Assembly: GCA_026119855.1 (NCBI GenBank)
Contig: JAOWBW010000250.1
Location: 496,001 to 560,000 of the forward strand
Origin: Campanula takesimana
Taxonomy: Eukaryota > Streptophyta > Magnoliopsida > Asterales > Campanulaceae
Reading direction: 5' to 3'
Length of the DNA stretch: 64,000 bases
This document shows, in pieces, positions 32,069 through 43,243 of this stretch (its first letter is position 1; the number at the start of each line of letters is the position of its first letter). The notes beneath the pieces are model-generated. The model saw only the letters and a program-made list of their open reading frames with translations, did no database searches and was not told the origin of the DNA. Position numbers and translations under genes: made by a program.

Positions 32069-33131
32069 TGTGGCTTTCCCAAATATACAAGGGCTTTATA
32101 GGAATTAGAAACCCTTCAAAGACTTGTCCCGAATTCCCAAAATATAGCTCAATATTCTAGAATATCTTTAAAATGGCCAAAATAGGGTTTCCTTAAACCA
32201 AATAAAACCCTAGCTTAACAATCACGTCAGCCAGGAATGATGGCCATGCGGCCACATCCGTCCTTGGCCACGCGACCATGTTCGACCTTGGCCAGGCGGC
32301 CATCTTTGCCTCAGCCAATCTCAGCCGTTGATCCCTCCATCAGATCACTATATAAAGACATCCTTACCTCCTTGTTTAGGGTCCGAATTTTGGAGCTTTA
32401 ATATCATATTTTAGATTTCTTAATCACGACTTTTCTCACTCACCAAGCCTCTCAAGAATCCAAGAACACCCTCAAGAATCCCAAGAAGACCTAGGTTTAT
32501 TTCTTGCCCACATAGGTAAGTTTTCTAACTTTTTCTTCATGTTCTTGCCATGTTCTTAGTGTAGATCCATAATATTCATGTTCTTAGCATGTTTAATCAT
32601 ATGTTCTTCATATCATTCATATATTCATAATATATTCTTTGCATGTTCTTCATGTTCTTAGATTAAAACCTTATTCATGCTAGATTTAGGGTTGCGATCT
32701 TCATGTTTAATGTGTTATAGCCGATGATGATTTAGGGTTCATCAACCCGAACATGATCTAGAAACTATTTCTAAACCCTAATCTTTAGATAATTCTCCCA
32801 TCATTATGCATGATCCCGATTCTCCTGCCTATTCTAAATTTTCTTCTCGAACTACGCTGACCTGAGCTTCTCACATTGAGAGGAACGTAGGCAATCTTCA
32901 GATTCATTCTCTAAACACCGCACACAACCTACACCGCATCATGATAGAAAGACCGATCATTCGAGCGATAGGAGTGATAACGCTTAATATTCTTCTCTTG
33001 TTGTAATTTGACCCCCGAACCCATTAACATACTTTTTCTCAATGTTTTGGCTACAATTAAAATGGAGTGGCGACTCTCATATTATTAATGTTGCTATGAA
33101 TATCTCAATTTTTTAAACACACGTATTCACA
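32069..33131 (+). mobile_element. Solo LTR of a Tat-related family, no TSD
   Basis: 1063 bp with TGTGG..TTCACA inverted ends. GC words (GCCATGCGGCCAC, GGCCACGCGACC, GGCCAGGCGGCCAT) lie at 32242-32304 just before TATA box CTATATAAAG (32348-32357). Further on are a CTACG..CGTAG hairpin (32849-32893), a GACCCCCGAACCC block (about 33009) and GTGGCGACTC (33068), as in the two other Tat-related LTRs. The left flank GGTAC and right flank GAACC do not match, and the flanks belong to different elements (Tat integrase; copia pol). Confidence 0.75.
32348..32357 (+). promoter_or_regulatory. TATA box of solo LTR
   Basis: CTATATAAAG, 45-105 bp downstream of the GC-word cluster. Confidence 0.6.
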
Positions 33132-34234
33132 GAACCGAGAAGGAGTAAAATAGCTAGGACTACCAAGTATTATAGAAGTGATTATATCACTTCCATTATA
33201 GAGGGTGATCATAAGACCTTCAAAGAGGCGATGTCATCTCCAGATGCTAAGCTGGAAGGACGCCCTGAAAAGTGAAATTGATTTTATTGTCTTAAATGGG
33301 ACATGGGAATTAGTTGATCTTCCTCCTGACTGCAATGCAATCAGATGTAAGTGGTTTTTTAAGAGGAAACTCAAACCCTATGGTACCGTTGATAAGTTTA
33401 AGGCTAGATTGATTGGTAGCTAAGAGATTTAAACAAATAGAGGGAATAGACTATTTCGATGCCTATTCACCTATTGCTAGAATGACTACAATTCGAATGC
33501 TTATAGCATTAGCTTATGTATATGATCTTCCAATCCACCAGATGGATGTTAAGACCGCCTTCTTGCATGGCGATCTTGAGGAGGAAATTTATATGGTACA
33601 GCCTGAAGGATTTGTAGCATCTGGTAATGAGAAAAAGGTTTGTAAACATGTTAAGTCACTTTATGGACTTAAACAAGCCCCAAAGCAATGACATGAGAAA
33701 TTTGACAAAGCTATCTTATCGTTTGGTTTTATTACTAATGGGTTTGATAAGTGTGTCTACATCAAGACTGAAGGTGATAGTATTATTGTCTTGTGCCAAT
33801 ATGTTGATGATATTCTTTTGTTTGGAACCAATATAAGGATCATTGATTCAACTAAGTCATTCTTGAAAAGTAAGTTTGAGATGAAGGATATGGGAGTAGC
33901 TAGTGTGATTCTTGGCCTAAAGTTTACTCGGTTAACTGAAGGTATAACCATTTCACAGTCTCATTATACTGAAAGTATACTGGAGAGATTTGGTTAAGAA
34001 CTATAAAATTACTAAGACACCATATAATCCTTCTGTGGCACTTACTAAGAATGAGGAAGGAGTACCAATTTCTTAGTTGAGATATTCTCAAATCATTGGA
34101 AGTTTGATGTATCTTGCTAATTTTACTAGACCGGATATATCCTACTCAGTTACAAGGTTAGCTAGATACAATCAATGTCTAAATAAAGCACACTGGGAGG
34201 CTTTTGACAGAATCCTTAGGTACTATAAGGGAAC
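33132..34234 (+). pseudogene. pol: Ty1/copia pol fragment (RT to RNase H)
   Basis: Broken frames read FKEAMSSPDAKL, KWFFKRKLKPYGTVDKFKARL, GIDYFDAYSPIARMTTIRML, HQMDVKTAFLHGDLEEEIYM, YGLKQAPKQ, the catalytic QYVDDILLFGTN, FEMKDMGVASVILGLKF, then RNase H connection IIGSLMYLANFTRPDISY and WEAFDRILRYYKGT. Breaks: frameshifts at about 33243 and 33418, Trp-to-stop at 33689-33691, a frameshift at about 33990, and a stop near 34075. It is cut at 34234 by the SIRE-like LTR. It is not a SIRE-type sequence. It might be the distal part of the copia copy whose LTR is at 675. Confidence 0.88.
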
Positions 34235-35498
34235 TGTTGGGTATGCTTATTACTTAACCCTCCTATTTATGTTAGAATTGATTGATACCATCACTTAAGT
34301 TTATTTTAAGGACTTTAAGACACTATGTAAGAACTTTTATAACTTCATTTTTTAGCTAAGTCATTCTTATAGAATAGGCTTAGTGGTTAGGTCTTTTACT
34401 TTGAATTTGAGGTCTCACTTGCAAATGACTAAGTGTGATGCGCATGACTTTCATGCGCAGCACCCATCTGCGCACTCAATGCGCATGGCCTCCATGCGCG
34501 CGCAGTTTTTCCTTAGTCAATTCTCTCAATTCCTGATCTCATATTCTAGAAGCTTGGAAAGCGTCATCCTTCTAAAACAAGCACACTCAGCATACACATA
34601 GATGGAGACGCGCCTCAGTTTGAATTTTCAAAAGAAGACAGCTGTTATCCTTCTAGAAAAAGTTTGAAGTTTGTCCACTTGCTCTGTCTCCAACGGCTAT
34701 ACAGGACACCTGCGCACCAATAACATTGTGCCAGCTCATCGTCCTTGGTCAGAGCTCCAACGGCTAGTTTTTTAAGCTCAACTATAAATAGCCTTTCTCA
34801 TCCACATTTCCAAGCTGCTTGTGTTTTGCTTTCTGAAACAAACTTTGAAGATTTGAAGATTGCTTGCTCATTTCCAGAATTCTCAAGAACAACCTTCATA
34901 CCTTCATACCTTACCAAGCCCAGATCCTAAAAGCCTTGTAAGACCAGAATATCTTGTGTTCTTAATCTCATAGATTTATAGAGCCCAGATTTCTGACACA
35001 CACACACCTCTTGAAGTTTCAATCTCATCGATCATACTTTTAAAGATACACCGGATTTGTCTAGGATTTGTTCTTTCATAGATAATAGATCTTTGAGTTA
35101 GTTTTGTTCTAAATCATTGTAACTTGTAACACTCTCTCATATTATAAGATCTCCATTAGAAATCCAAGACTAACCATCTTGGTAGAGGACGTAGATATTT
35201 TCCCGATCGAACCTCTCCAAATAGCTTTTCTATTTATTATGCTTTTCATTCTACATTTAAGCTTTTCTGATATATTGCTTTGTTTGATCTTTGTAGATTG
35301 TCTTGCACTGTTTGCATTGTATTTCTGTGCTTTCTGCCTTAGTACCATTTTGCGCCTCTCTTTAAGCTAAACTTAGTGCGTGCATTTCTACATTTCTGCA
35401 CATATTCGCTGCGCATTAGTGATTGCTTTTAGTTTCTGCTGTGCATTTCACACTCTTGTTGCGCGCTATGCTTAGCCAAAATTAGAGCTGTGTGCATT
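34235..35498 (+). mobile_element. SIRE-like copia LTR, 3'-truncated
   Basis: It starts TGTTGGGTATGCTTATTAC with left flank GGAAC, aligns with the minus-strand LTR at 1832-10643, and has TATA box CTATAAATAG at 34782-34791. ATGCGCAT-like words cluster at 34436-34507. It stops about 100-150 bp short of the expected CCAACA end, exactly where the next LTR begins at 35499. This is most simply explained by the second element having inserted into this LTR, with the rest beyond the window. Confidence 0.8.
34782..34791 (+). promoter_or_regulatory. TATA box of truncated SIRE-like LTR
   Basis: CTATAAATAG preceded by CCAACGGCTAGTTTTT, the same arrangement as in the other two SIRE-like LTRs. Confidence 0.65.
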
Positions 35499-35709
35499 TA
35501 TTGGGTATGCCCACTTATATCTCAGTTTCAATGTAATAGGATTGATTAGATTTGATTGATCCATCACCTAAGTTTTATTTCACTGACTTTAGACCCATAT
35601 GTAAGAAGTATTTATACTTCATTTTTTAGGTTGTCCATTGTAATAGAATAGGCTTAGGAATAGGGCAAGAAGTTCAAGATTCAAGAAAATCATGAGTTTG
35701 AGCCATGTC

Positions 35710-35828
35710 ATGCGCCCTGAGCCCAAGCGCCTCTCTCACGCGCCTCGCCGCGCTACGCGCTTCACAGTGCGCCTGCGCCTCTTATGCGCCCGCAAAGTGT
35801 AACGCGCCTCTCTTAGCTCACGCGCCTT
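35710..35828 (+). promoter_or_regulatory. GCGCC word cluster in SIRE-like U3
   Basis: At least ten GCGCC-containing words (ATGCGCCC, AAGCGCCT, ACGCGCCT, GTGCGCCT) lie within 120 bp, about 230-350 bp upstream of the TATA box. The same word recurs in the element's interior (39050-39115, 53244-53334, 55217-55350, 56640-56990). Confidence 0.5.
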
Positions 35829-36052
35829 ATAGTGATTTATTCACTCAGTGATTTAATTGAAGATTCAAAGACTTGAAGAGATTCAAACTACGCCAATGAT
35901 CCAACGGTGGTTAAATAACACGTATGCACCCGCATCTAATGACACCTGTCCATAACGGTCATATTTGTGTTATATGTCTAACGGCTATAAAAGGACATCC
36001 GTCCTTTCTCTGACTCACCAAGGATTTCCAACGGCTAGTTTTTGGGGCTCTA

Positions 36053-36063
36053 CTATATATACC
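36053..36063 (+). promoter_or_regulatory. TATA box of second SIRE-like element
   Basis: CTATATATACC follows the conserved CCAACGGCTAGTTTTTGGGG block. Confidence 0.65.
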
Positions 36064-36873
36064 CCATAACTTCAACCATTTGAAGTTGCTAAGAATTTCA
36101 AGAATTTCTCTCTCAAGAATTTGTTGAAGATTTGAAGATTGCCTTTGTTATTTCCAGAATTCTCAAGAACATCTTCATAACTTCATCCTTAGCCCAGATC
36201 CTCAAGCGAAAACACTTTAGTTTTCTTGTGCTCTCAATCTAAAAGATCTAAAGAGCCTTGAATCTAAAATCCCACACGCACCTCTTTAAGTTTGATCACT
36301 TATATCTTTCTTTTAGAGATACACCGGTTATTGTCTAGGATTTGTTCTTTCATAGAAATAGATCTTGAGTTAGTGTATAAGCTCAAAACGATTGTAATTT
36401 GTAACACTCTCTCATTATATAAGATCTCCATTAGAAATCCAAGACTAACCATCTTGGTAGAGGACGTAGATCATTTTCCTGATCGAACCTCTCCAAATAG
36501 CGCGTACTTACTATCTTGCTATTTCCTTTCAAGTCATATCATATCTAACTATTTGTTTGTTTATTTATTGTAGATTGATTGATTGAACTGTGTTGTATTT
36601 GTTATATCATTTGCCTTAGTTTATTATTTCACCCACTTTGAGCCAAAATACTTAGAGTGTGTGTGCGCCCCCTTTATCATACGTTGCGCCTATTTACATT
36701 ACTAAATTCCGTTGTGCATTTCACTCACTCACTTAGGCGCATATCATAACGCTTACTTGATAAAGTGCGCATTTGCAATTGTGTTTATCAAGGGTACGAA
36801 AAGAATTTTAAAATAGCTATTCACCCCCCTCTAGCTATTTTTCATACCCTTGTTGCCCTTTGGGACCAACAAG

Positions 36874-36885
36874 TAGTATCAGAGC
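36874..36885 (+). other. PBS of SIRE-like element (initiator tRNA-Met)
   Basis: TAGTATCAGAGC, two bases after the LTR, differs by one base from the standard TGGTATCAGAGC complementary to the 3' end of initiator tRNA-Met. Confidence 0.75.
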
Positions 36886-36944
36886 AAACATCTTTATAAA
36901 ACACTTTTATTTTTCAAGCTTAACAGCTTGGGTGCCGATTCTAA

Positions 36945-39334
36945 ATGGCAAACTCAAAACCTATGGCTGCAAACTACACTCAAGTTCCGGTCTTTGATGA
37001 AGATCATTTTGACGTTTGGGAATTCAGCATATTGACCCATCTCAACTCAATCGATGAAATACTTCATGACACTGTGGTTTATGGACCTTACATCCCTATG
37101 AAAGCGAATCCAAATCCGCGCACCAATGCTGCTCAACCAACCATCAAGAAACCAAGGGAAGAATGGACTGAGGAAGAAACAAGAAGAGTTGCAAATGATG
37201 GCATAGCAAGAAACATTCTCCTAAGCACTCTAAGCACGGCTATGAAACAACAAGTCATGCATTGTGCTACTGCTAATGAGCTATGGGATACTATTGAAGA
37301 GCATATATAAGGAGATACTGTTTATAAGGAGAACAAGAAATATGAAGTGCAAAAGAGATTCAACAATTTCTCTCAACTACCCGGTGAAACCTTAAGACAA
37401 ACTTATGAACGCTACTGTGAAATTATAAATCTATGTATTTTACTTGGCATGAAGTTTTCAAACAAAGATTTGAATGTCAATTTTCTCCAAGCTTTTGGAT
37501 CAAGATATCTTCATAAATCCAGCGCTTTTGAAGACGCCGGAACTTTAGATGTATGGACTTTAAGGAACCTTTATGCAAATCTCAAAGTTTATGAGCTCAA
37601 ACTCCAACGAATCAGTGAAACTGAAGGAAAGTCAAAATCCATAGCAATGGTGGCGCATAGAGAAGAAGCGCATGCGCCTGCACCTGTTCAAGAAGAGAAA
37701 AGTTCCGATCCTAAAATTTCTACCTCTGAGCTATTAGACATGGATGATGAAGACTTCGTTTTATTTGTGAAGAAATTTCAAAAATTCAGAAAATTCTCAA
37801 GACCCGGCTCAACCAGCAAATTTCAAGGATCTACCAGCAAAGCTCCTCAAAAGTTCACGAGGAGCAGTGATTCAAAAAGAAAAGAAGACCTTGTTTGTTT
37901 TAATTGCAGGAAACCAGGACACTTTGCCTCAAGCTGCCCAATTCCAAAATTTGAATATATGCAGAAGAAGAGCAGCCATACTCCCAAGTTCACTCCCAAA
38001 TTCACTCGTCACAAGGGAATGGTTGCTGAAGAAGAATCACCAGCAAATGAGCAGAACACTTGGATTGAAACAGACTCAGATGAGAGCGATGAAGATTCCG
38101 ATGATGGACTCGTTTGTTTGATGGCAAATGATGATGAAGTTGAAACTTATGATTCAGATGATGACTTCTCCAAGGATGTTCCTGATATGAATGTCTTGAA
38201 TAAACCTATCAATAAATCTGCAGGTTTTCAAGAAGTAAATAGGAAGAAAGGACCAACCATCAGCGAGCTCGTTGAACAAGGATTTCTCACTCCGGCTCAA
38301 AGCGATGGTGGATTGATATTCTCACGATGTGATCTAAGTGCAAGGAACAAGTTGAGAAAAGGAGCTTACATCAGACCTCAAGTTGAACCAACTGCTCCAA
38401 TCTCCAAAATCAATGATGATGAAGTGATTGCTGAACAAGAAAAAATGTTAAAAAAGGCTGAAAAGGTAATCACTAGATTTGATAATATGAAGGAAGCTTT
38501 AGCACTATCATGTGATGAAATTTCCCAGCTTAAGACCGAGAAATCTCTACTTAAATCTGAACTCACCCTCCTTAAGGAGCAGATAAAGAGCATGACTCCT
38601 CTTACTGTCAAAAACACTTTTCTAACAGAACAGAACTCACTTCTTAAAGTTCAAAATGATGAATTGGTTGCTCAAATTACTGATCTTAAAAAGATTACAA
38701 ATGAGTGGTCCAATTCTCATGTCACTATGGAGAATATATTTGAGTCCCAAAATGTCAGTGGTGATAAAAATGGCTTGGGATTCTCATCAACTAGTGACAA
38801 CTTTAAATGTGATATCTGTGCTGAAAGAGATAGTCAATTTACAAATCAGCAAACTTTTAAAATTCCCAAGGAAAAACATTCTAATTCAATGGGAAAAGGA
38901 CAGGAAAAAGTCAAGAGACAAACATTCCATTATGTCTACCCAACGAAGCAATTTGGGAAAGCTAATGGGAAAGATATAGCTACAGATGAATCATCCTCTA
39001 GCAAAATCCCTCTTGAAACAAAGCGCGCTCCCTCTCCGAGTGCACATTATGCGCCTAGGAGCCACGCGCCTCATCACCGTGCGCCTCCTAGCCCTATGCG
39101 CCCTCCTAGATCAAGCGCTCCAAAATTTTAAAAGAAGGAATTTGTTAAGGCTAGTCCATCTGACCCAAAGAAGAATGCTATCCCAAAGAAAAGTAAAGAG
39201 TTTGTGAAAACTCATGTGATTGGTGGCTTTCATCATTGTTCTATTTGAGATTGTTCTGGACACAAGGCCGTGGAATGCCTTTTGCGATTCACTCCCAATG
39301 CCAAAGGACGTAAAAACCCTAAGGTCAAGCAAGA
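36945..39334 (+). pseudogene. gag: SIRE-type Gag, long form, with nonsense mutations
   Basis: One frame from ATG 36945 to beyond 39246 with in-frame stops at 37308-37310, 39129-39131 and 39246-39248. Residues about 1-260 are the copia Gag capsid region (FDVWEFSILTHL, ANELWDTIEEHI, LPGETLRQTYERYCEIINLC). CFNCRKPGHFASSC (about 37896-37937) is a CX2CX4HX4C zinc knuckle. A long coiled coil follows (38440-38710, ISQLKTEKSLLKSELTLLKE), the extended Gag typical of the SIRE lineage. The segment 39018-39118 encodes Arg/Ala/Pro repeats from GCGCC words. A second knuckle (CSI-stop-DCSGHKAVEC) has its second Cys changed to TGA. Confidence 0.9.
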
Positions 39335-40025
39335 GTGGGTTGTCAAAAGTTGCTAACCCTAGGACCCAAAAGGAATAAAGGGGACCTGCTTAAACGTCTA
39401 TATTTCAGGTTCTTTGTTTCATGGCTGGATCTTCAAAAGCTAGAAATTATGAATGGATTCTCAATAGTGGGTGTTCATGAAGAAAGAGGTCCCTCAGTAA
39501 TATTTGGTGATAATAACAAAGGTCAAGTTGTTGCATATGGAAAGCTCAAGAAAGACAAAGTGTGTATTGAAAGAGTCTCTCTCGTCGAAGGGCTCAAGCA
39601 CAACTTATTATCCATATCTCAATTCTGCGACAAAGGATTAGAATGCCATTTCACCTCAACTCAATGTCTTATCAAGAATGGAAAAACTGGAGCTACATTA
39701 CTCACGGGATATCGTAAGACAAATATTTACATTATTGATTTCCATAGTATGAACTCTAGTACTAATCTTTGTTTTGTAGCTAAAAGTGTGAGCGAAAATA
39801 GTTGGCTGTGGCACAAGCGCTTAAGTCACTTGAACTTCAAATATCTATCTAAACTCAGCAGGAATAACCTTGTTAAAGGACTTCCCAAGGTTGCTGATAA
39901 TCATGACAAGAAGTGCGCCGCGTGTCAACTTGGCAAACAACAGAAGAAATCTTTCTCCAGCAAGACCAATCCCTCAACTTCTAGATATTTGCAACTGCTT
40001 CACATTGATATATTTAGACTAGTCA
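39335..40025 (+). pseudogene. pol: SIRE-type protease remnant and GAG-pre-integrase
   Basis: Around 39446 a frame reads YEWILNSGCS, the copia protease active-site region with the catalytic Asp of DSG changed to Asn, followed by a deletion and frameshift. The next frame (to 40025) reads GPSVIFGDNNKGQVVAYGKL, RVSLVEGLKHNLLSISQF, WLWHKRLSHLNFKYLSKL and KKCAACQLGKQ. The WHKRLSH and CAAC motifs are the HHCC zinc finger of the integrase N-terminus. The frame ends at LLHIDIFRL where the non-coding chromovirus inserted (TSD AGTCA). Confidence 0.88.
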
Positions 40026-43000
40026 TGTCACGACCTGAAAACCCGCCTCTATTTTCTTAGTAATAAATATTTAATTATTTATTTCTTATTTATTTATTTA
40101 AATTATTTATTTATTTAAATAATTATGTGTGCATTTTGTGTTTTATAATATTTATGCCTAGCATTTAATTGGTTATTTGTGCTAGTGTAGAGTGTTGGGT
40201 CTTAGTTGTTAGAGGGAGTATAAGAGTATTGTGTTGTTAGTGGAGGAGGGGCCCTAAGTGTAACATTTCTTTTTATCTCAACCTCCCACCCCCTCCCTCT
40301 CTCTCCCAGCACACTCAATCCATTCTCTCTCCTCCATTGTTGCTAGAGAAGGTAAGAACTCTCTCCTCCTTCTCTCTTCTTTTTGATCATCTTCCTTTCA
40401 TTATTTCTTATTGCTCATTTTATGAAAAATGCATAGATCGTCGCTAGGATCGTTTAGAGCCAAAAAAATTTGAATTCCGTCATCTTTCATAATTTCCAAG
40501 TAAGTTACTTTCCCCCTTCTTTGTATATTAATGCTCATAATTACTATCTATGATGCTTGGGTTGTTAAGTGATGATTTGTGGGAAATTTAGAATTTATTT
40601 GGAATTTATTTGTATTTTGTGAAATTTTATATTATTTATGACTATGTTCAAATCTTAGTAAAATTGGTTTATAGTTGTTATAGAAAGCATTTATAAGCTT
40701 AGAAGTCATTTTTATACTTCACTATACAAGTTAGAATTTGTTGTTTTGGATACGTAGTTTTATGTTATTTAATAATTTTGGGGTTATTTGGGTTTTAGAG
40801 GCACATGAATTGAGTTTTCTTGTCTTTAAATGTTAGGATAGAAGTATATATAGGTACTCCTAAGATTTAGAACGAAAAGAGTGAAATTCGGAGCTAAAGC
40901 AGGGATTTTTCATAATGTCCGGCCGAACACTTTATAAAAATTGTCCGTTTTACGTTCAATCTTCCGGAGGCCATAACTTCTTCGTCCGGACTCCGTTTTG
41001 GACGTGTAAACTATCGTTGGAAAGCTCTTTTAGAGTAATACGCAATGGTTCTATTGGCCGCATGGTTGCAGATCAGAATGTTTGTCTAATTGTTGAGGTT
41101 TAAGATCAAGGTGTATTCTCGGTCTAGGTTCCGTAGTACTATTCTAGTTGACTTAGTTGGGCACCGTGGAACACTCTAGTGTTTGTTAATGGTTCCTTTG
41201 TGAACAAATGTGTTGTGAAATTTGAATAAGTATTGTTTGGGAATGTTTGGGCATCTTATGATGTGTTTAGGATTATTCCAATCAAATTGATTTTAGGATA
41301 AGACTTGGTCTAGGTTTTAGGTGATATCCTATAGTACCTAGAGGGTTGTTATGGAACACCAAAGTGTTGGGTTTGGTCCGTTTGTGATCATGTATGAATA
41401 GGTGTAACCTTTTGGGTTCGTTTGGGGTGTTTAGAATTGGTTCGTTTATGAACGGATGTAAATCGTGAAATGGTAATGTGGTTTGGTAATGAGCTTTGGT
41501 AGTGCGGTTTTGGTAATGCGGTTTTGGTAATGCGGTTTTGGTAGTGCGGTTTTGGTAGTGCGGTTTTGGTAATGCGGTTTTGGTAATGCGGTTTTGTAGG
41601 GGTTAGTTGGTTTGGGAATCGAGAGTGCGAGTTTTGAAGGCTTGGACGTATCTATTTCGTAAAGTGGAAATGTCTTGTGCTATATTCGTATGTTTGTTCT
41701 CATTAAGTGATTTATGTTGAGGTGTATTCTCGAGTACGAAATTTCGTAGGGCAGTTTTGTAGGGCGGTTTTGCTAGAGCGTGATATGGGTTCGGGCACCT
41801 GCGGCTTGATTAACCTTAAGGTGTATTCATTCGGATTTCCTATTTGGAATTCCAAGTATAATGAGATGGTTGAGTTCATAGTCCTAGTATATCCTTATGA
41901 GTAAATGTTTAGGGTCATTTTGGTGATAGTCATTGTACTACTGGTGAGCGACCGTTTGAGTTGTGCTCCTTATGAGTAACTCGTGGGTTTCATCTTTAGG
42001 ATGTATTTGGTATGGTCCCTTATCATGGAATCATCGTGTTTTAATAATCATTGTTGTTGAGCTCCTTATGAGCAATTCCGTTTATCGTTGTGGTGCACTT
42101 CATGAGAAACTCTTGTTATCGTTGTTGTTAAACTCTTCATGAGTAACCGTTGCATCTTTTTGGTGATTATTTGGTATGGTTCCCTACTTTGGAATCACTA
42201 GTTGTTTATCTAAGCTAGTATTTATTACTTGGCATTTATTTGAAAGCCCAGCTGGCATCTGTGTTTGTTTCGGGCGATGCGAAAAATTATAATGGCAATG
42301 AGCTGAGTCCATTATAATTCTTGACCATTGTTTTGCCCCATTGTTACCCTCCTCCCGATTGGCCTTGAATGTGAGATGAGCTAGCCCCTTTGTAAGCATT
42401 ATAGCTATTGGTTTTGGGCTTTGACTGTGTGTCATCGTCCCCTTGTTGTTATTGGTTCCGGTACTGGGGGTTTTCTCTTCAGCTTTTATGCTACTATGAA
42501 GATGGGTTGATTGGTTTCCTTCAGCTCTTATGCTGCTACGTTGATTGGATGTCTTCAGCTGTTTATGCTAACACGAAGATTGGTTGATTGGAATTGGTTC
42601 AAGCTGCGCAGCAATTGTTATATCCTTTGGTTTAAACCTTGGCTCAGTATCCTTTGTAACGTGTTTATTTCAGTCTTATGTGCTGCATGATGAGTTAGTC
42701 TTTATTTCCAACTGGTATGGGACGGTTGGCGAGAGGGAACTTTCTCATTTGTTGTTATCTGATTTACTTGCTCAGTTATATAATTGATTTGCATGATATT
42801 ATGCCATGTAGTTGCATTTAGTAACTTACTGAGATTTTATCTCACCCCGTTTCTTGTTTCAAATTGTTTTTCCTTAACCCCCCCAGGAAAGCAAGTGGTA
42901 TCATTTGAGGTCCGTTGTATCGGGATTCTTCTGAGCAGGTTGATCGCCTTTGGGGTAGTTGCTCTTCAGAGCCTCTTTGTATATGGTTGAAAGGTCGTGG

Positions 43001-43229
43001 TCGTCCAGGGTTATGTATATACTGTTGTCCTTTGGGAATTTATATTATTAACAGTTGTTCTTGCTTCCGCGTTTGTTTCTAGTCTCCGAGTTATAATCTC
43101 GTTGAGGTATTGTTTGTTGGTATTGGTTTATAGTTGAATTCACGCGCCCGGTTTGGTATTTTGCATTTTGGAGATGTACATTATGTAAATTTTATGTTTA
43201 TGGATTTTTGGAATTTCCGGGGCGTGACA
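40026..43229 (+). repeat. 5' LTR of non-coding Tekay-like element
   Basis: 3204 bp. Splice-donor-like AAG|GTAAGA at 40352 and AA|GTAAGT at 40500 (dinucleotide start), and acceptor-like CCTTAACCCCCCCAG|G at 42886, are conserved in the related LTRs. A minisatellite lies at 41478-41600. The block CTGAGATTTTATCTCACCCC at about 42829-42848 is conserved in every chromovirus LTR here. A 62-codon ORF at 40915 recurs in the 3' LTR but is LTR sequence with no protein similarity that I recognise. Confidence 0.9.
41478..41600. repeat. 14-bp minisatellite in LTR, about 9 units
   Basis: Units of GCGGTTTTGGTAAT/GCGGTTTTGGTAGT. The 3' LTR has about 13 units at 47950-48127, so copy number changed between two LTRs that were identical at integration. 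Confidence 0.92.
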
Positions 43230-43231
43230 GT

Positions 43232-43243
43232 TGGTATCAGAGC
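43232..43243 (+). other. PBS of non-coding Tekay-like element (tRNA-Met)
   Basis: TGGTATCAGAGC, perfect, two bases after the 5' LTR. Confidence 0.92.

Larger units (their letters stand above)
35499..36871 (+). repeat. 5' LTR of second SIRE-like element
   Basis: It starts TATTGGGTATGC (the usual second base G is A) and ends GGGACCAACA. TATA box is at 36053-36063 (CTATATATACC). A dense cluster of TGCGCC/ACGCGCC/GCGCCT words fills 35710-35828 in U3. About 1373 bp. The matching 3' LTR lies beyond the window. Confidence 0.85.

Noticed and set aside
40915..41103. 62-aa ORF repeated at 47387-47575
   Set aside because: Present twice only because it lies in paired LTRs; it has no known domain and sits within the predicted LTR intron.
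42184..42435. 83-aa minus-strand ORF, repeated at 51415-51666
   Set aside because: Conserved only as paired LTR sequence; no recognised protein.
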